Of a stretch of DNA of 18,351 nt, positions 6,791 through 14,196 are shown piece after piece; within the stretch, counting starts at the first letter, position 1, and each line of letters opens with the position of its first letter. Location of the stretch: NCBI GenBank assembly GCA_035946955.1, contig DASYYE010000227.1, positions 1 through 18,351 on the forward strand. Direction: 5' to 3'. Source of the stretch: DASYYE01 sp035946955 (GTDB lineage Bacteria; Actinomycetota; Actinomycetes; Streptosporangiales; Streptosporangiaceae). The notes under the pieces are model-generated. The model ran no database searches. It was not told the DNA's origin and was given only the letters and a program-made list of their open reading frames with translations. The translations under genes were made by a program, and so were the position numbers.

Positions 6791-7636
6791 TCAGGCGTCC
6801 AAACTCAGGACCATGGTGGGCCGCTGGATGACGTGGTCCTCGCGCAGCGGGCGGACAGCGGTGCCGATGGCGAAGAACTCGGTGGTGTGCGACCCCCAGG
6901 TGTGGCTGTGCTGGCGGAGCTGCACGCCGACGATCCCTTCGGCCTCCAGCGCCTCGGCCTCGGCCTGCATCCGGCTCATCGCCAGTTCCCGGGCGTCGTA
7001 GAGGGCCTGGGTGAACTGCTCGATCTCCACGTTGCGCCCGATGTTGCCGAGCATGGCGCCCATGCGCTGATGGGCGATGTGGTAGACGCACGAGCCCATG
7101 ACCATACCGAGCGGCGCGTAGCCGGCCCTGATCAGCGTCCAGAAGTCCTGCCCGGACAGGTCGGAGGTGAAGGGCTGGCGCTTGTTGTTGCGCCAGGAGG
7201 TGACACCGCCGCCGCCCGCGCCCGCCTCGCCCTTGACCGCGGTGCCGATCGCGATGAACTCCGCGATGTCGTTCCCGAACTCCTTCATCTCCACGTCGAG
7301 CCGCACACCGACGATGCCGTCGGCCCCCAGTGCGTCGGCCTCGGCCTCCATGCGCGTCATCGCCAGTTCCCGTGCGTGGTACATGGCCTGGGACAGCACG
7401 TCGAGCTCCTGGTTCTTGCCCCACCGGCCGAACTGGAGCCCCACGTGGTAGATCGAGCTGCCCAGCACGAGCCCAAGCGGGCGGAACCCGGCCTCACGGA
7501 CCAGGAGGAACTCGTTGACCGACAGGTCGGAGGTGAAGATAGAGCCGGGTTTGCCTGGCCTGAGCTCGGCCAGCCGCTTCATCGCGTCGGCCGGCACGCC
7601 AGCGGCGGTCAGCTCGGCCCTGGTCTGCTCGGTCAT
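6791..7636 (-). CDS. Tandem-domain YbjQ-like (DUF74 / heavy-metal-binding domain) protein
   Basis: This 281-aa cytosolic protein consists of two copies of the YbjQ (PF01906-type) domain, at about 34-135 and 156-262. Each begins with FTSDLS, continues with a [F/Y]xPLGxVxGSxxYH segment and an ALY/AMYxARELAMxRMxAEA helix, and ends in FxAIGTAV. The family is called putative heavy-metal-binding and single-domain members form pentamers; the biochemical role is not established. Single-domain members are about 105 aa, so this is a duplication-fusion. ATG at 7636 has a strong AGAGGAG ribosome site. The gap to the upstream gene (stop at 7668) is 31 nt, so the two form an operon. Confidence 0.85.
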   Translation of the reverse strand: MTEQTRAELTAAGVPADAMKRLAELRPGKPGSIFTSDLSVNEFLLVREAGFRPLGLVLGSSIYHVGLQFGRWGKNQELDVLSQAMYHARELAMTRMEAEADALGADGIVGVRLDVEMKEFGNDIAEFIAIGTAVKGEAGAGGGGVTSWRNNKRQPFTSDLSGQDFWTLIRAGYAPLGMVMGSCVYHIAHQRMGAMLGNIGRNVEIEQFTQALYDARELAMSRMQAEAEALEAEGIVGVQLRQHSHTWGSHTTEFFAIGTAVRPLREDHVIQRPTMVLSLDA

Positions 7637-7667
7637 TGTTCTCCTCTGGTCCTTCGGCTGAGGGAAG

Positions 7668-8609
7668 TCACCGGTTCTGCCCGAGGCGCACGCGCGCCGC
7701 TTGCCGTCGCTGCGGGTCCAGCGAGAGGACCGGCAAAACCCCCGCCGACGCGGACGCCGCGCTGGGTGTGAAGCGCGCGATAGCGGTACCGATCATGGTC
7801 GCTTCCGCGATGTGGTCTTTGCGGCCCTCCTGAGAGGGGCACTCCCGGTGACTGACCTTCAGGTCGTTGACAGCGACCACGACGCCCTCCGCGCCGAACC
7901 TCGCGACGTCGGCGTCGAGTTGCACCCGGGCGTCGTGCCGCACCAGGTTCACCAGCTCGGTGTACCCGCCCACCTCGGTGTTCCCGGCGCCCCAGCGGGT
8001 CTGTCCCACGGTGGCCCAGTCATCGTGGCGGGCCGCTACGGAGATCCCCATGGCCAGGCCCGCGGGCACCCAGCCGCTGCTGATGAGCTTGGCGAAGTCC
8101 TGGCCTGAGAGGTCGGAGGTGAACGGCTTCGGCGGCGGCGCCGTACCATTGCCCCGGACCGCGGTCCCGATGGCGTTGAACTCCAGGCCGCCGAGGGCGA
8201 AGTGGCCGAACGTGAGCCGGACCCCCACGACCCCGTGGCCGCCCAGGGCCAGGCACTCCTCGGTCATCCGGCTGACCGCCTTGCGGCGTGCCTCGTACAT
8301 GGACCGGGTCAGCGGTGCGAACGAGCCCATGCCGCCGACCCCGGACACCTGGGTCCGCGACGCGACCATCCCGCCGTACCCGAACCGGCCCACCTGCCAG
8401 CCGCCCGGGCAGACGTATCCGCCGGTGAAACCGATGTTGTAGACAGCGGCGCCGAGCACCTGGCCGACCGGTTCGAAACCGGCGCTTCGCAAGGCCGCGA
8501 ACTCGCTGGTGGAAAGCGCTGAACTCCAGGTGCCGCTCTCGCGGATCTCAGCCATCCTGGCCCGCGCCGAGAGCGGCAGCCCACTGAGCGGATCCTCACC
8601 CGCCACCAC
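7668..8609 (-). CDS. Second tandem-domain YbjQ-like protein, divergent paralogue
   Basis: This is a 313-aa protein with two YbjQ-like repeats (about 29-152 and 163-280). The second repeat keeps PFTSDLSGQDF and MIGTAIA. The first has lost the FTSDLS entry (WSSALSTSEF instead) but retains AGFEPVGQVLGAAVYN, the MYEARRKAVSRM helix and FNAIGTAV. An insertion rich in Gly (about 62-96) sits inside the first repeat. The start is GTG at 8609, with AGGGGG 3 nt upstream (a second GTG follows directly). It is the first gene of the two-gene unit with the gene at 6791. The function is unknown; the two proteins may assemble into one hetero-oligomer, which is inference. Confidence 0.82.
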   Translation of the reverse strand: MVAGEDPLSGLPLSARARMAEIRESGTWSSALSTSEFAALRSAGFEPVGQVLGAAVYNIGFTGGYVCPGGWQVGRFGYGGMVASRTQVSGVGGMGSFAPLTRSMYEARRKAVSRMTEECLALGGHGVVGVRLTFGHFALGGLEFNAIGTAVRGNGTAPPPKPFTSDLSGQDFAKLISSGWVPAGLAMGISVAARHDDWATVGQTRWGAGNTEVGGYTELVNLVRHDARVQLDADVARFGAEGVVVAVNDLKVSHRECPSQEGRKDHIAEATMIGTAIARFTPSAASASAGVLPVLSLDPQRRQAARVRLGQNR

Positions 8610-8682
8610 GCGCCCCCTTACGGCACGGCCACCTTCCGTTCATCACATTACCCAGGGACCGTGGCCCCCGTCACCCGCCAGC

Positions 8683-8702
8683 CCCGGCCAGAACCGGCCG
8701 GG
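8683..8702 (-). terminator. Hairpin after the small conserved gene
   Basis: CCCGGCC (8683-8689) pairs with GGCCGGG (8696-8702) over a 6-nt loop, 6 nt beyond the stop at 8709. It is a likely terminator without a U-tract. Confidence 0.55.
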
Positions 8703-8708
8703 CAGCCT

Positions 8709-8876
8709 TCACTCCGCCGCGTCCCATTCCTGGTTGCGGCGGCGCACCGTGTCCAGGGCATGCTCGGCCGCTTCCTTGCTCGGATAAGGGCCGAGCAGGT
8801 CCTTGGCCGGGCAGATCGGCTCGGACTCCACCGTGTGGTGACGCAGGCAGTACCACCAGCGCTGTTCGTCGCTCAT
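8709..8876 (-). CDS. Conserved small protein (55 aa) divergent from map
   Basis: This small soluble protein begins MSDEQRWWYCLRHHTVESE and ends NQEWDAAE. The tryptophan-rich start, Cys10, His13-His14 and Cys22 could form a small metal site; the second half is one amphipathic helix (KEAAEHALDTVRRRNQEW). As I recall, similar 55-65-aa proteins beginning WWYCL occur widely in actinomycetes; no function is known to me. ATG at 8876 is preferred because longer forms would overlap the map start and add unrelated sequence. The gap to map is only 20 bp, so the two starts share a very short promoter region. No clear ribosome site is seen. Confidence 0.7.
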   Translation of the reverse strand: MSDEQRWWYCLRHHTVESEPICPAKDLLGPYPSKEAAEHALDTVRRRNQEWDAAE

Positions 8877-8882
8877 GCACAC

Positions 8883-8888
8883 TAGACT
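8883..8888 (+). promoter_or_regulatory. Putative -10 element of a leaderless map transcript
   Basis: TAGACT lies 8 nt before the map ATG at 8897, which would start transcription at or next to the A of ATG. There is no ribosome-binding sequence in the 20-bp gap, consistent with leaderless translation, which is common in actinobacteria. A matching -35 element is not clear. Confidence 0.45.
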
Positions 8889-8896
8889 CGCAGACC

Positions 8897-9748
8897 ATGG
8901 CAACCACGCTCCAGCCCGGCCGGGTCTCGCCGCTGCGGCCGGTGCCCGCACACATCCCACGGCCGGAGTATGTGGGCCGCAAGCGCCCCCGGCTCGGCGA
9001 GCCTGACGTCAAGGACGCCGGGACCATCGACCGCATGCGCAAGGCGGGCAAGCTCGCGGCCCAGGCGCTGCAGGTGGTTGGCCAGCACGTCGCACCGGGG
9101 ACCACCACAGACGAACTCGACCGGGTCGGCCACGAGTTCCTGTGCGACCACGGCGCCTACCCGAGCACGCTGGGCTACCGGGGCTACCCCAAGTCGCTGT
9201 GCACCTCGCTCAATGAGGTCATCTGCCACGGGATCCCCGACGACACGGTGATCGGTGACGGCGACATCGTCAACGTGGACATCACCGCCTTCCTCGACGG
9301 CGTGCACGGGGACACCAATGCCACGTTCCTGGCCGGGGACGTGGACGAAGAGTCCCGTCTGCTGGTCGAGCGGACGCACGAGGCGATGATGCGCGGCATC
9401 CGGGCGGTGGCTCCCGGGCGGCCGCTCAACGCCATCGGCCGGGTCATCGAGTCCTACGCCCGCCGGTTCGGGTACGGGGTCGTGCGGGACTTCACCGGGC
9501 ACGGGATCGGGACGACGTTCCACTCCGGGCTGATCGTGCCACACTTCGACGACCCGGCCGTCGGGGTCATCATGCAGCCGGGCATGACGTTCACGATCGA
9601 GCCGATGCTGACCCTCGGCACGATCGACTACGACATCTGGGACGACGGGTGGACGGCGGTCACCAGGGACCGCAAGCGCACAGCCCAGTTCGAGCACACC
9701 ATCGTGGTCACCTCCGACGGCTACGAGATCCTCACCGTGGCGGACTAG
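8897..9748 (+). CDS. map: Methionine aminopeptidase, type I
   Basis: This 283-aa cytosolic metalloenzyme removes the initiator methionine from new proteins. The five metal ligands are all present: Asp128 (NVDIT), Asp139 (GDTNAT), His202 (GHGIG), Glu235 (TIEPM) and Glu266 (FEHT). His111 (CHGIP) and His209 match the conserved substrate-site histidines. A proline-rich N-terminal extension of about 40 residues (PLRPVPAHIPRPEYV) is the type known from mycobacterial MetAP1c, where an SH3-binding-like motif is proposed to contact the ribosome. The start is preceded by a -10-like TAGACT and no ribosome site. Its stop TAG overlaps the stop of the opposing subtilase-like gene in the four bases CTAG at 9745-9748. 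Confidence 0.95.
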   Translation: MATTLQPGRVSPLRPVPAHIPRPEYVGRKRPRLGEPDVKDAGTIDRMRKAGKLAAQALQVVGQHVAPGTTTDELDRVGHEFLCDHGAYPSTLGYRGYPKSLCTSLNEVICHGIPDDTVIGDGDIVNVDITAFLDGVHGDTNATFLAGDVDEESRLLVERTHEAMMRGIRAVAPGRPLNAIGRVIESYARRFGYGVVRDFTGHGIGTTFHSGLIVPHFDDPAVGVIMQPGMTFTIEPMLTLGTIDYDIWDDGWTAVTRDRKRTAQFEHTIVVTSDGYEILTVAD

Positions 9749-10974
9749 CCGCCATCCACCGCGGCCACACCCGGCCACACATCGGGAACTGCCGGGGGTG
9801 CGGGACGCCGGCGGCGGGCCAGGCTGGCAGCCAGGGCGAGCAGCACCAGCCCGAGCACGGCCAGTCCCCCGAACCCAGCGAGTTTCAGCAGCGAATGATG
9901 GACGTCGCTGATCACGCCGGGCGGAGGGCCTGACGCCAGGCGGACGCCTGGGCCTGCGACGCCCGGAGCAGGGGCCGCTGCCACCCGGAGCGAGCTCAGG
10001 GCGGCTGCCTCGTCGAGTGCGCCTTCGGGGTTGATCAGGCCGAACCCGACCGTGGCGTTGTAACCACCGAGCGGACGGTCGTTCGCCGAAAGCGCGAGGG
10101 CCTGCTGGACCAGGGCAGGCGACAGGTGCGGGTACACCGACTTGATCAGCGCGGCAACCGCGACCAGCCACATGCTCGCGGGCTCATCGCCTGAAAAGGG
10201 GTATATAAGACCATTGGACCCGCCCAGCAACCGGGTGTTCGCGGGGGTGGCCACCAGGACGGGCTGGTCGTGCGCCTGGGAGAGGTGGCCCAGCGGAGGC
10301 AGCAGGCCGGGCACGTCCACTGCACCGGCGGTCAGCACCCCAGGCAGCGCGGCCGGGTACTCATAGCGGTCAGTCGCATAGTTGTTGGCGACCAGCACAG
10401 CGCCCTTGGCCTGTGCGTCCGCCACAGCCTGGTCGAGTACCGTGGCATCGCCGCCCTCCTCGTCCAGGTAGACCACGCTGGCGCCATGGGCGACCGCGTA
10501 GCCGAGCGCTGAGGCCTCCTCCTGCTGCCACGTCTGGTCCGGGGCGTTGTAGCTGACCTCATCCACCAGCACATGCACCTGCGGGGCGAGGCCCTGCGAC
10601 TGCAGGACGTTGCGCACCGTGGGACCGCCGCCGGCGATGTCCATAGCCATGTCCGTGGCGACACCGTTGTAGCGGGCCTGCGTGCTGCCGTAGTGGGGCC
10701 CGACGCGCAGCCTGGCACCGAGGCCGGTCGCGGCCGCGTCGATCCCTGAGCCGATCAGTGCCACCGTGACACCCTGGCCCTTGGTGATCTGCCATGCGGC
10801 GAGCACCTCCTTGACCAGGCGGCGTGCGTCGCTGACCGCGAAGCGGGGTGAGGCGACCCGCTGGTGAGCGGCTACGGCCGTGGCGGCGCTGGCTGCCCCG
10901 CCCATGCCCGCCAGACAGGTGATGGACAGCGTCAGGGACAGCGCCAGGCACTGCGGCGCACGGCGGGTCAGCAC
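9745..10974 (-). CDS. Mycosin-like subtilase lacking the catalytic triad (pseudoprotease)
   Basis: This 409-aa protein has a signal peptide (about 1-30), an S8/subtilase-fold domain (about 60-330), a proline/glycine linker, a C-terminal transmembrane helix (about 366-386) and a basic RRRR anchor, the layout of mycosins. Aligned with the active paralogue at 11877, the catalytic Asp becomes Gly75 (VALIGSGI for VGVLDTGV), the His becomes Val105 (VATDMA for HGTFIA) and the nucleophile Ser becomes Glu264 (GDEPAS for GTSPAS). The fold-defining segments WQITKGQGVTV, SPALVQQAL and VGFGLINPEGAL remain, and an NN pair at 197-198 may keep the oxyanion Asn. The frame is intact, so this is a maintained pseudoenzyme rather than a decaying gene. 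GTG at 10974 has AAGGA six bases upstream and overlaps the preceding stop; GTG at 10995 is the alternative. It may bind substrate or stabilise a complex. Confidence 0.85.
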   Translation of the reverse strand: MLTRRAPQCLALSLTLSITCLAGMGGAASAATAVAAHQRVASPRFAVSDARRLVKEVLAAWQITKGQGVTVALIGSGIDAAATGLGARLRVGPHYGSTQARYNGVATDMAMDIAGGGPTVRNVLQSQGLAPQVHVLVDEVSYNAPDQTWQQEEASALGYAVAHGASVVYLDEEGGDATVLDQAVADAQAKGAVLVANNYATDRYEYPAALPGVLTAGAVDVPGLLPPLGHLSQAHDQPVLVATPANTRLLGGSNGLIYPFSGDEPASMWLVAVAALIKSVYPHLSPALVQQALALSANDRPLGGYNATVGFGLINPEGALDEAAALSSLRVAAAPAPGVAGPGVRLASGPPPGVISDVHHSLLKLAGFGGLAVLGLVLLALAASLARRRRPAPPAVPDVWPGVAAVDGG

Positions 10975-11855
10975 CCGATGTCCTTGCGCTTGCACGGCGG
11001 GCCTCCATTGGTGAGCACCGAGATCTCCCCGGTGGTCAGGCCGGTGCCGAAGTCGGCGAGGGCCTGGCTGTCGGCCGGGGCGACACCAAGTCCGCTGGCG
11101 TGACCGACGGCGTAGAACATGATGTACGGCCCCGCCGCCACCGCCCCGAACTCCTGGCGCAGGGAGTCGGTGAACAGGTGCGTGACCGTGCCACGGAACC
11201 CCACGGCCCGGACTCCGGCGCTGGTGGCCCGGAAGCCCGCCAGCGCCTGTGCCGCCCGCGCGGTGCTGGGCATGACGGCGACCCCCACGGTCCCGGCCAG
11301 GCTGGCCGAGGAGTCCACATAGGTGGACCTCAGCACGCGCACGCAGCCTTGTCGCCCCAGCGCGCGAGCCACCGCAGTGTCCAGCCCGGCCGCACAGGAC
11401 GCGGCCGGCGCGATCCCGGCACGCCGGGCCGCCGTGATGAGCCCGTCGGTGGTGACGTAGCGGATCGAGGCAGGGAAGATGCGCCCGGCCGGGAGGCGTT
11501 CCCAGCGTGTGGCCACCTCGGCCCGGCCCGCCGCGGTCACCTCGGCCAGGGTCGGGCCCCGGCTCATCTCGGCGTACAGCCCAGCGGCCCCGCCGCCCAG
11601 TGCGGCGAGCCCAGCCACGGCAAGCGCGGCCAGCATCACCCGGCGCGACCGGCGCGGGCGTGGCGACTCGCCCGCAAGAGCCGCGGGTCCGGACTGGCCT
11701 GTCGGCTGGTCCGCAACGAAGCCGGAAGGCAACGCTGCGGTTTCAGGCTGGGCCGTCTGCTGGCTCTCAGTGGGCTCAGAGGGAAGTGGTGTGGTTTCGG
11801 GCAGGCCGTCCCCGGAGCCCCGTTCGGAGGGTGGCACGGCAACTGATCCAAGCAC
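10968..11855 (-). CDS. Membrane-anchored partner protein A of the subtilase cassette
   Basis: This 295-aa protein has a Pro/Ser/Glu-rich cytoplasmic tail (1-65), a basic patch RPRRSRR (66-72), one transmembrane helix (about 73-95) and an extracellular domain of about 200 residues. The domain starts with RWERLPAGRIFPAS (117-130) and contains Cys154, Cys171, Cys288 and Cys295, the last being the final residue. The same motif and the same cysteine spacings occur in the paralogue at 13202. I know of no named function. Similar actinobacterial proteins sit beside S8 peptidases, as I recall. GTG at 11855 begins 21 nt after the active subtilase stop; its ribosome site is not convincing and a GTG at 11837 is an alternative. 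The stop overlaps the start of the pseudoprotease, so their translation is probably coupled. Confidence 0.75.
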   Translation of the reverse strand: MLGSVAVPPSERGSGDGLPETTPLPSEPTESQQTAQPETAALPSGFVADQPTGQSGPAALAGESPRPRRSRRVMLAALAVAGLAALGGGAAGLYAEMSRGPTLAEVTAAGRAEVATRWERLPAGRIFPASIRYVTTDGLITAARRAGIAPAASCAAGLDTAVARALGRQGCVRVLRSTYVDSSASLAGTVGVAVMPSTARAAQALAGFRATSAGVRAVGFRGTVTHLFTDSLRQEFGAVAAGPYIMFYAVGHASGLGVAPADSQALADFGTGLTTGEISVLTNGGPPCKRKDIGC

Positions 11856-11876
11856 CCCGGCTAACCGGTCAGCCCT

Positions 11877-13208
11877 CTATAAGGTCACATTCCAGTCTCG
11901 TCCGGGTTGCCCCGCGGACGGGGTCCACCCATCACCACCTGGCGTCCCGCCGGCCGGCGGCACCGCAGACCCGGTGTGCAGACGCCGGCCGCGGCGGCCG
12001 AGCCGCACCAGGGCCACGAGGCATGCCACAAAACCAAGCCCGCCGCCGACCGCCACACCCGTGTAGGCCGCGATCTGCGAGGCGTCGCGGTGGACGACCT
12101 GGATGGGGCCTGGCGGCCCGGCCCCGAAGTGCGCTGCCATGGTCAGCCCGGCCACCGGCCTGGTCGCGGCCAGCACTGCGGCGGCCCGCAGCGCGGCCAC
12201 GGCATCCACTTCCCCAAAACCCGTAGCGGGGCTGTACCCACGGGGAGGGTGGTGCCGCGTGGAGGTGATGATCGCCTGGGTCACCAGCGCCGGTGAGAGC
12301 CGCGGGTCCACGCTGCGGATCAAAGCCGCTACCCCAGCGACAAAGGCGGAGGCGGGACTCGTCCCGTCGGCCCGCAGATAGCTCCCATTCGGCCCGGCCC
12401 CGACGATGCCCACACCTGGCGCCGCGACCAGGACAGACGCATTCTGTTCGGAAAATGACGCCCGGGCTCCATGGGGGGTCAGCGCGGCGACCGAAATGAC
12501 ACCGGGGTAAGACGCCGGGTAGGAGTAGGGGCTGAACCGGCGCCCGCGGCTGCCGTTGTTGCCAGCGGCGGCCACCACCACAACCCCCCGGGAGACCGCG
12601 TACCCGAGCGCGGCCTGGGTGGCACGGGTCGGGGCGGCCGACCCGAGCGACATGTTGATGACCCCAACGCCACGGCGCACGGCGTAGCGGATGCCCTTGG
12701 CCACGGCGCCATCGAACTGTGCACCGGAGTTGTAGAGGGCGAAACCAGGCTCGGAGTCGTCGGGCAGCACCCGGACGGACAGCACCCTGGCGGCCGGGGC
12801 GACGCCAATGACCCCGCCGCTGTCACCGGGGCCGCTGCCATGGGCGGCGATCAGCGAGGCGATGAACGTGCCGTGCAGGTGCGGGGGGTGGTAGCCGGGC
12901 GGGTTGATGCCGCGGGTGAAGTCCGGGCCGTACCTGACGGACCCGGTCAGGTCGGGCACGCCCCTGCCCACCCCGGTGTCCAGCACACCGACCGTCACGC
13001 CCTGTCCCCGGGACAGGCGCCACGCGGCAGGCACTTCGATGGAGTTCAGTTCGGCTTGCTCGGCCGTGCGGACCAGAGAGCCCAGTGGCTGCCCCGGCGC
13101 GGGTGCCGGCTGCTTGGCCGCCAGCGCGGACGCGGGGTGTCCTGCCACTGCCCCCGTCACGGCCACGAGCGCGCAGGCTGCCCGGCACAGGGTGTTCCTG
13201 ATCAACAT
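11877..13208 (-). CDS. Mycosin-like S8 serine protease with intact triad
   Basis: This is a 443-aa secreted and membrane-anchored subtilisin-like protease. A signal peptide covers about 1-30. The catalytic residues are Asp77 (GVLDTGVG), His112 (HLHGTFIASL) and Ser284 (DGTSPASAF), with oxyanion Asn217 in AAAGNNGS. VINMSLGS and SPALVTQAI are further family blocks. A linker leads to a C-terminal transmembrane helix (about 384-402) followed by RLGRRGRR, so the protease domain faces outside. This is the architecture of type VII secretion mycosins, but no EccB, EccC, EccD or WXG100 gene is in the window, so that link is not shown. ATG at 13208 overlaps the stop of the partner gene at 13202 (ATGTTGA); a GTG at 13214 is equally possible. 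It is the second gene of the four-gene operon. Confidence 0.92.
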   Translation of the reverse strand: MLIRNTLCRAACALVAVTGAVAGHPASALAAKQPAPAPGQPLGSLVRTAEQAELNSIEVPAAWRLSRGQGVTVGVLDTGVGRGVPDLTGSVRYGPDFTRGINPPGYHPPHLHGTFIASLIAAHGSGPGDSGGVIGVAPAARVLSVRVLPDDSEPGFALYNSGAQFDGAVAKGIRYAVRRGVGVINMSLGSAAPTRATQAALGYAVSRGVVVVAAAGNNGSRGRRFSPYSYPASYPGVISVAALTPHGARASFSEQNASVLVAAPGVGIVGAGPNGSYLRADGTSPASAFVAGVAALIRSVDPRLSPALVTQAIITSTRHHPPRGYSPATGFGEVDAVAALRAAAVLAATRPVAGLTMAAHFGAGPPGPIQVVHRDASQIAAYTGVAVGGGLGFVACLVALVRLGRRGRRLHTGSAVPPAGGTPGGDGWTPSAGQPGRDWNVTL

Positions 13209-14068
13209 GACCACACGCGCTGGGCACAGTCGACGACGATGGGGGCGTTCAGTGGGGTGAGGATGGCCGAGGCGAGCTGGGTGGCTGGCGCGAACACCGA
13301 GGGCCGTGCCTCCAGGGTGGCTTGTGCCGAGCGGCCGTCGGCATACCCCGAGACCGTGAGTACGACGTAGGGCCCGTCCTGGTCCCGGGTTGCCGCCTGG
13401 CGCGCGGCATCATCGAAACGCGCGCTCGCCGTGCCGGGGAAGCTGAGGGCACGCAGCCCATTGGGGAACTGGTCCTGGCCGAGTCCCTCGGTGAAGCTCA
13501 CGGCCTGGCGTCTGCCCGGGAAGGCGAGCACTCCAGCCGTGTACACCACGCCCTGGAGCTGGTCGAGGTAGGTCGCGCGCAGGGCGGCCCGGCAGTCGTC
13601 GTGCTGGGCAAGGCTGATGGCAGTGCCCTCCAGCGCCGCCTGGCACCGGAACCCGGGCGCGATGCCGATCCGCAGCGCGACCTCCCGCGTGAGCAGCCCC
13701 GTGGTGTAGGCGAGCGAGGCGGGGAAGATCCGGCCCGCGGGCCATACCTGCCAGCGGCCGGCCACGGCGACCGCAGCCGCCGCCGCCCGTTCCGCCGGGG
13801 TCGGCGGGCGGTTCTGCTGGGACCAGGCCCTGGCGCCTGCCATGACCGCCGTGACCAGGAATGCGAGTCCTGCGAGCGCGACCACGGCGGTCAGGACTGG
13901 ACGCCGCCGCGGTCTGGGCGCGGGGGGTTCGGGTCGTGCCGGCCACGTGGTTGGCAGGCCCACAGGCAATGGCGCGGGCCCGGCCGACGGCCCCGAACCG
14001 TTGCCCTGCGGCCACAGCGGCAGTGGCCGCTCAGGCACAGGCCCATCGGGAGGTTCGGGGTACTTCAC
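13202..14068 (-). CDS. Membrane-anchored partner protein B of the subtilase cassette
   Basis: This 288-aa paralogue of the protein at 10968 has a proline-rich cytoplasmic tail (1-52), a basic RPRRR patch, one transmembrane helix (about 57-79) and an extracellular domain starting at WQVWPAGRIFPAS (106-118). Cys142, Cys159, Cys281 and Cys288 have the same spacings (17 and 7) as in protein A, and again Cys is the last residue. Open frame continues to 14296, but that part is unlike the family and crosses into the divergent gene. GTG at 14068 is preferred. TAACCT lies 7 nt upstream of it and could be the -10 of a leaderless transcript, with TAGACC 16 nt further up. It is the first gene of the operon and overlaps the protease start. 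Confidence 0.75.
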   Translation of the reverse strand: MKYPEPPDGPVPERPLPLWPQGNGSGPSAGPAPLPVGLPTTWPARPEPPAPRPRRRPVLTAVVALAGLAFLVTAVMAGARAWSQQNRPPTPAERAAAAAVAVAGRWQVWPAGRIFPASLAYTTGLLTREVALRIGIAPGFRCQAALEGTAISLAQHDDCRAALRATYLDQLQGVVYTAGVLAFPGRRQAVSFTEGLGQDQFPNGLRALSFPGTASARFDDAARQAATRDQDGPYVVLTVSGYADGRSAQATLEARPSVFAPATQLASAILTPLNAPIVVDCAQRVWSC

Positions 14069-14196
14069 CCGGTCCAGGTTACAGCGCACCCAGGACGGGT
14101 CTATGCAGGACGAACACCGGTTCCAAACCCTAATCAACGGCTGGTGACACCGGTGCCTTGGCAGGCTGCTGTCCCGGCCAGACGGGGACGCACGCG
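14069..14196. promoter_or_regulatory. Divergent promoter region between the subtilase operon and the phosphatase
   Basis: This 128-bp gap is between outward-facing genes. ACACCGGT occurs twice (14114-14121 and 14147-14154) with a 33-bp pitch, about three helical turns. The second copy lies within the 8-bp palindrome CACCGGTG (14148-14155). On the minus strand TAACCT at 14076-14081 is a candidate -10 for the subtilase operon. The repeats may bind a regulator; this is inference. Confidence 0.35.

Noticed and set aside
6458..7771. 437-codon open frame on the plus strand
   Set aside because: It crosses three minus-strand units and a terminator and is antisense to well-supported YbjQ-type domains.
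8882..10171. 429-codon open frame on the minus strand
   Set aside because: It is antisense to map and runs in another frame into the pseudoprotease; its composition is Arg/Pro/Gly-rich shadow sequence.
9745..14068. Complete ESX/type VII secretion locus
   Set aside because: Only mycosin-like genes and their partners are present; no FtsK/SpoIIIE ATPase, EccB, EccD, EccE or WXG100 gene is seen.
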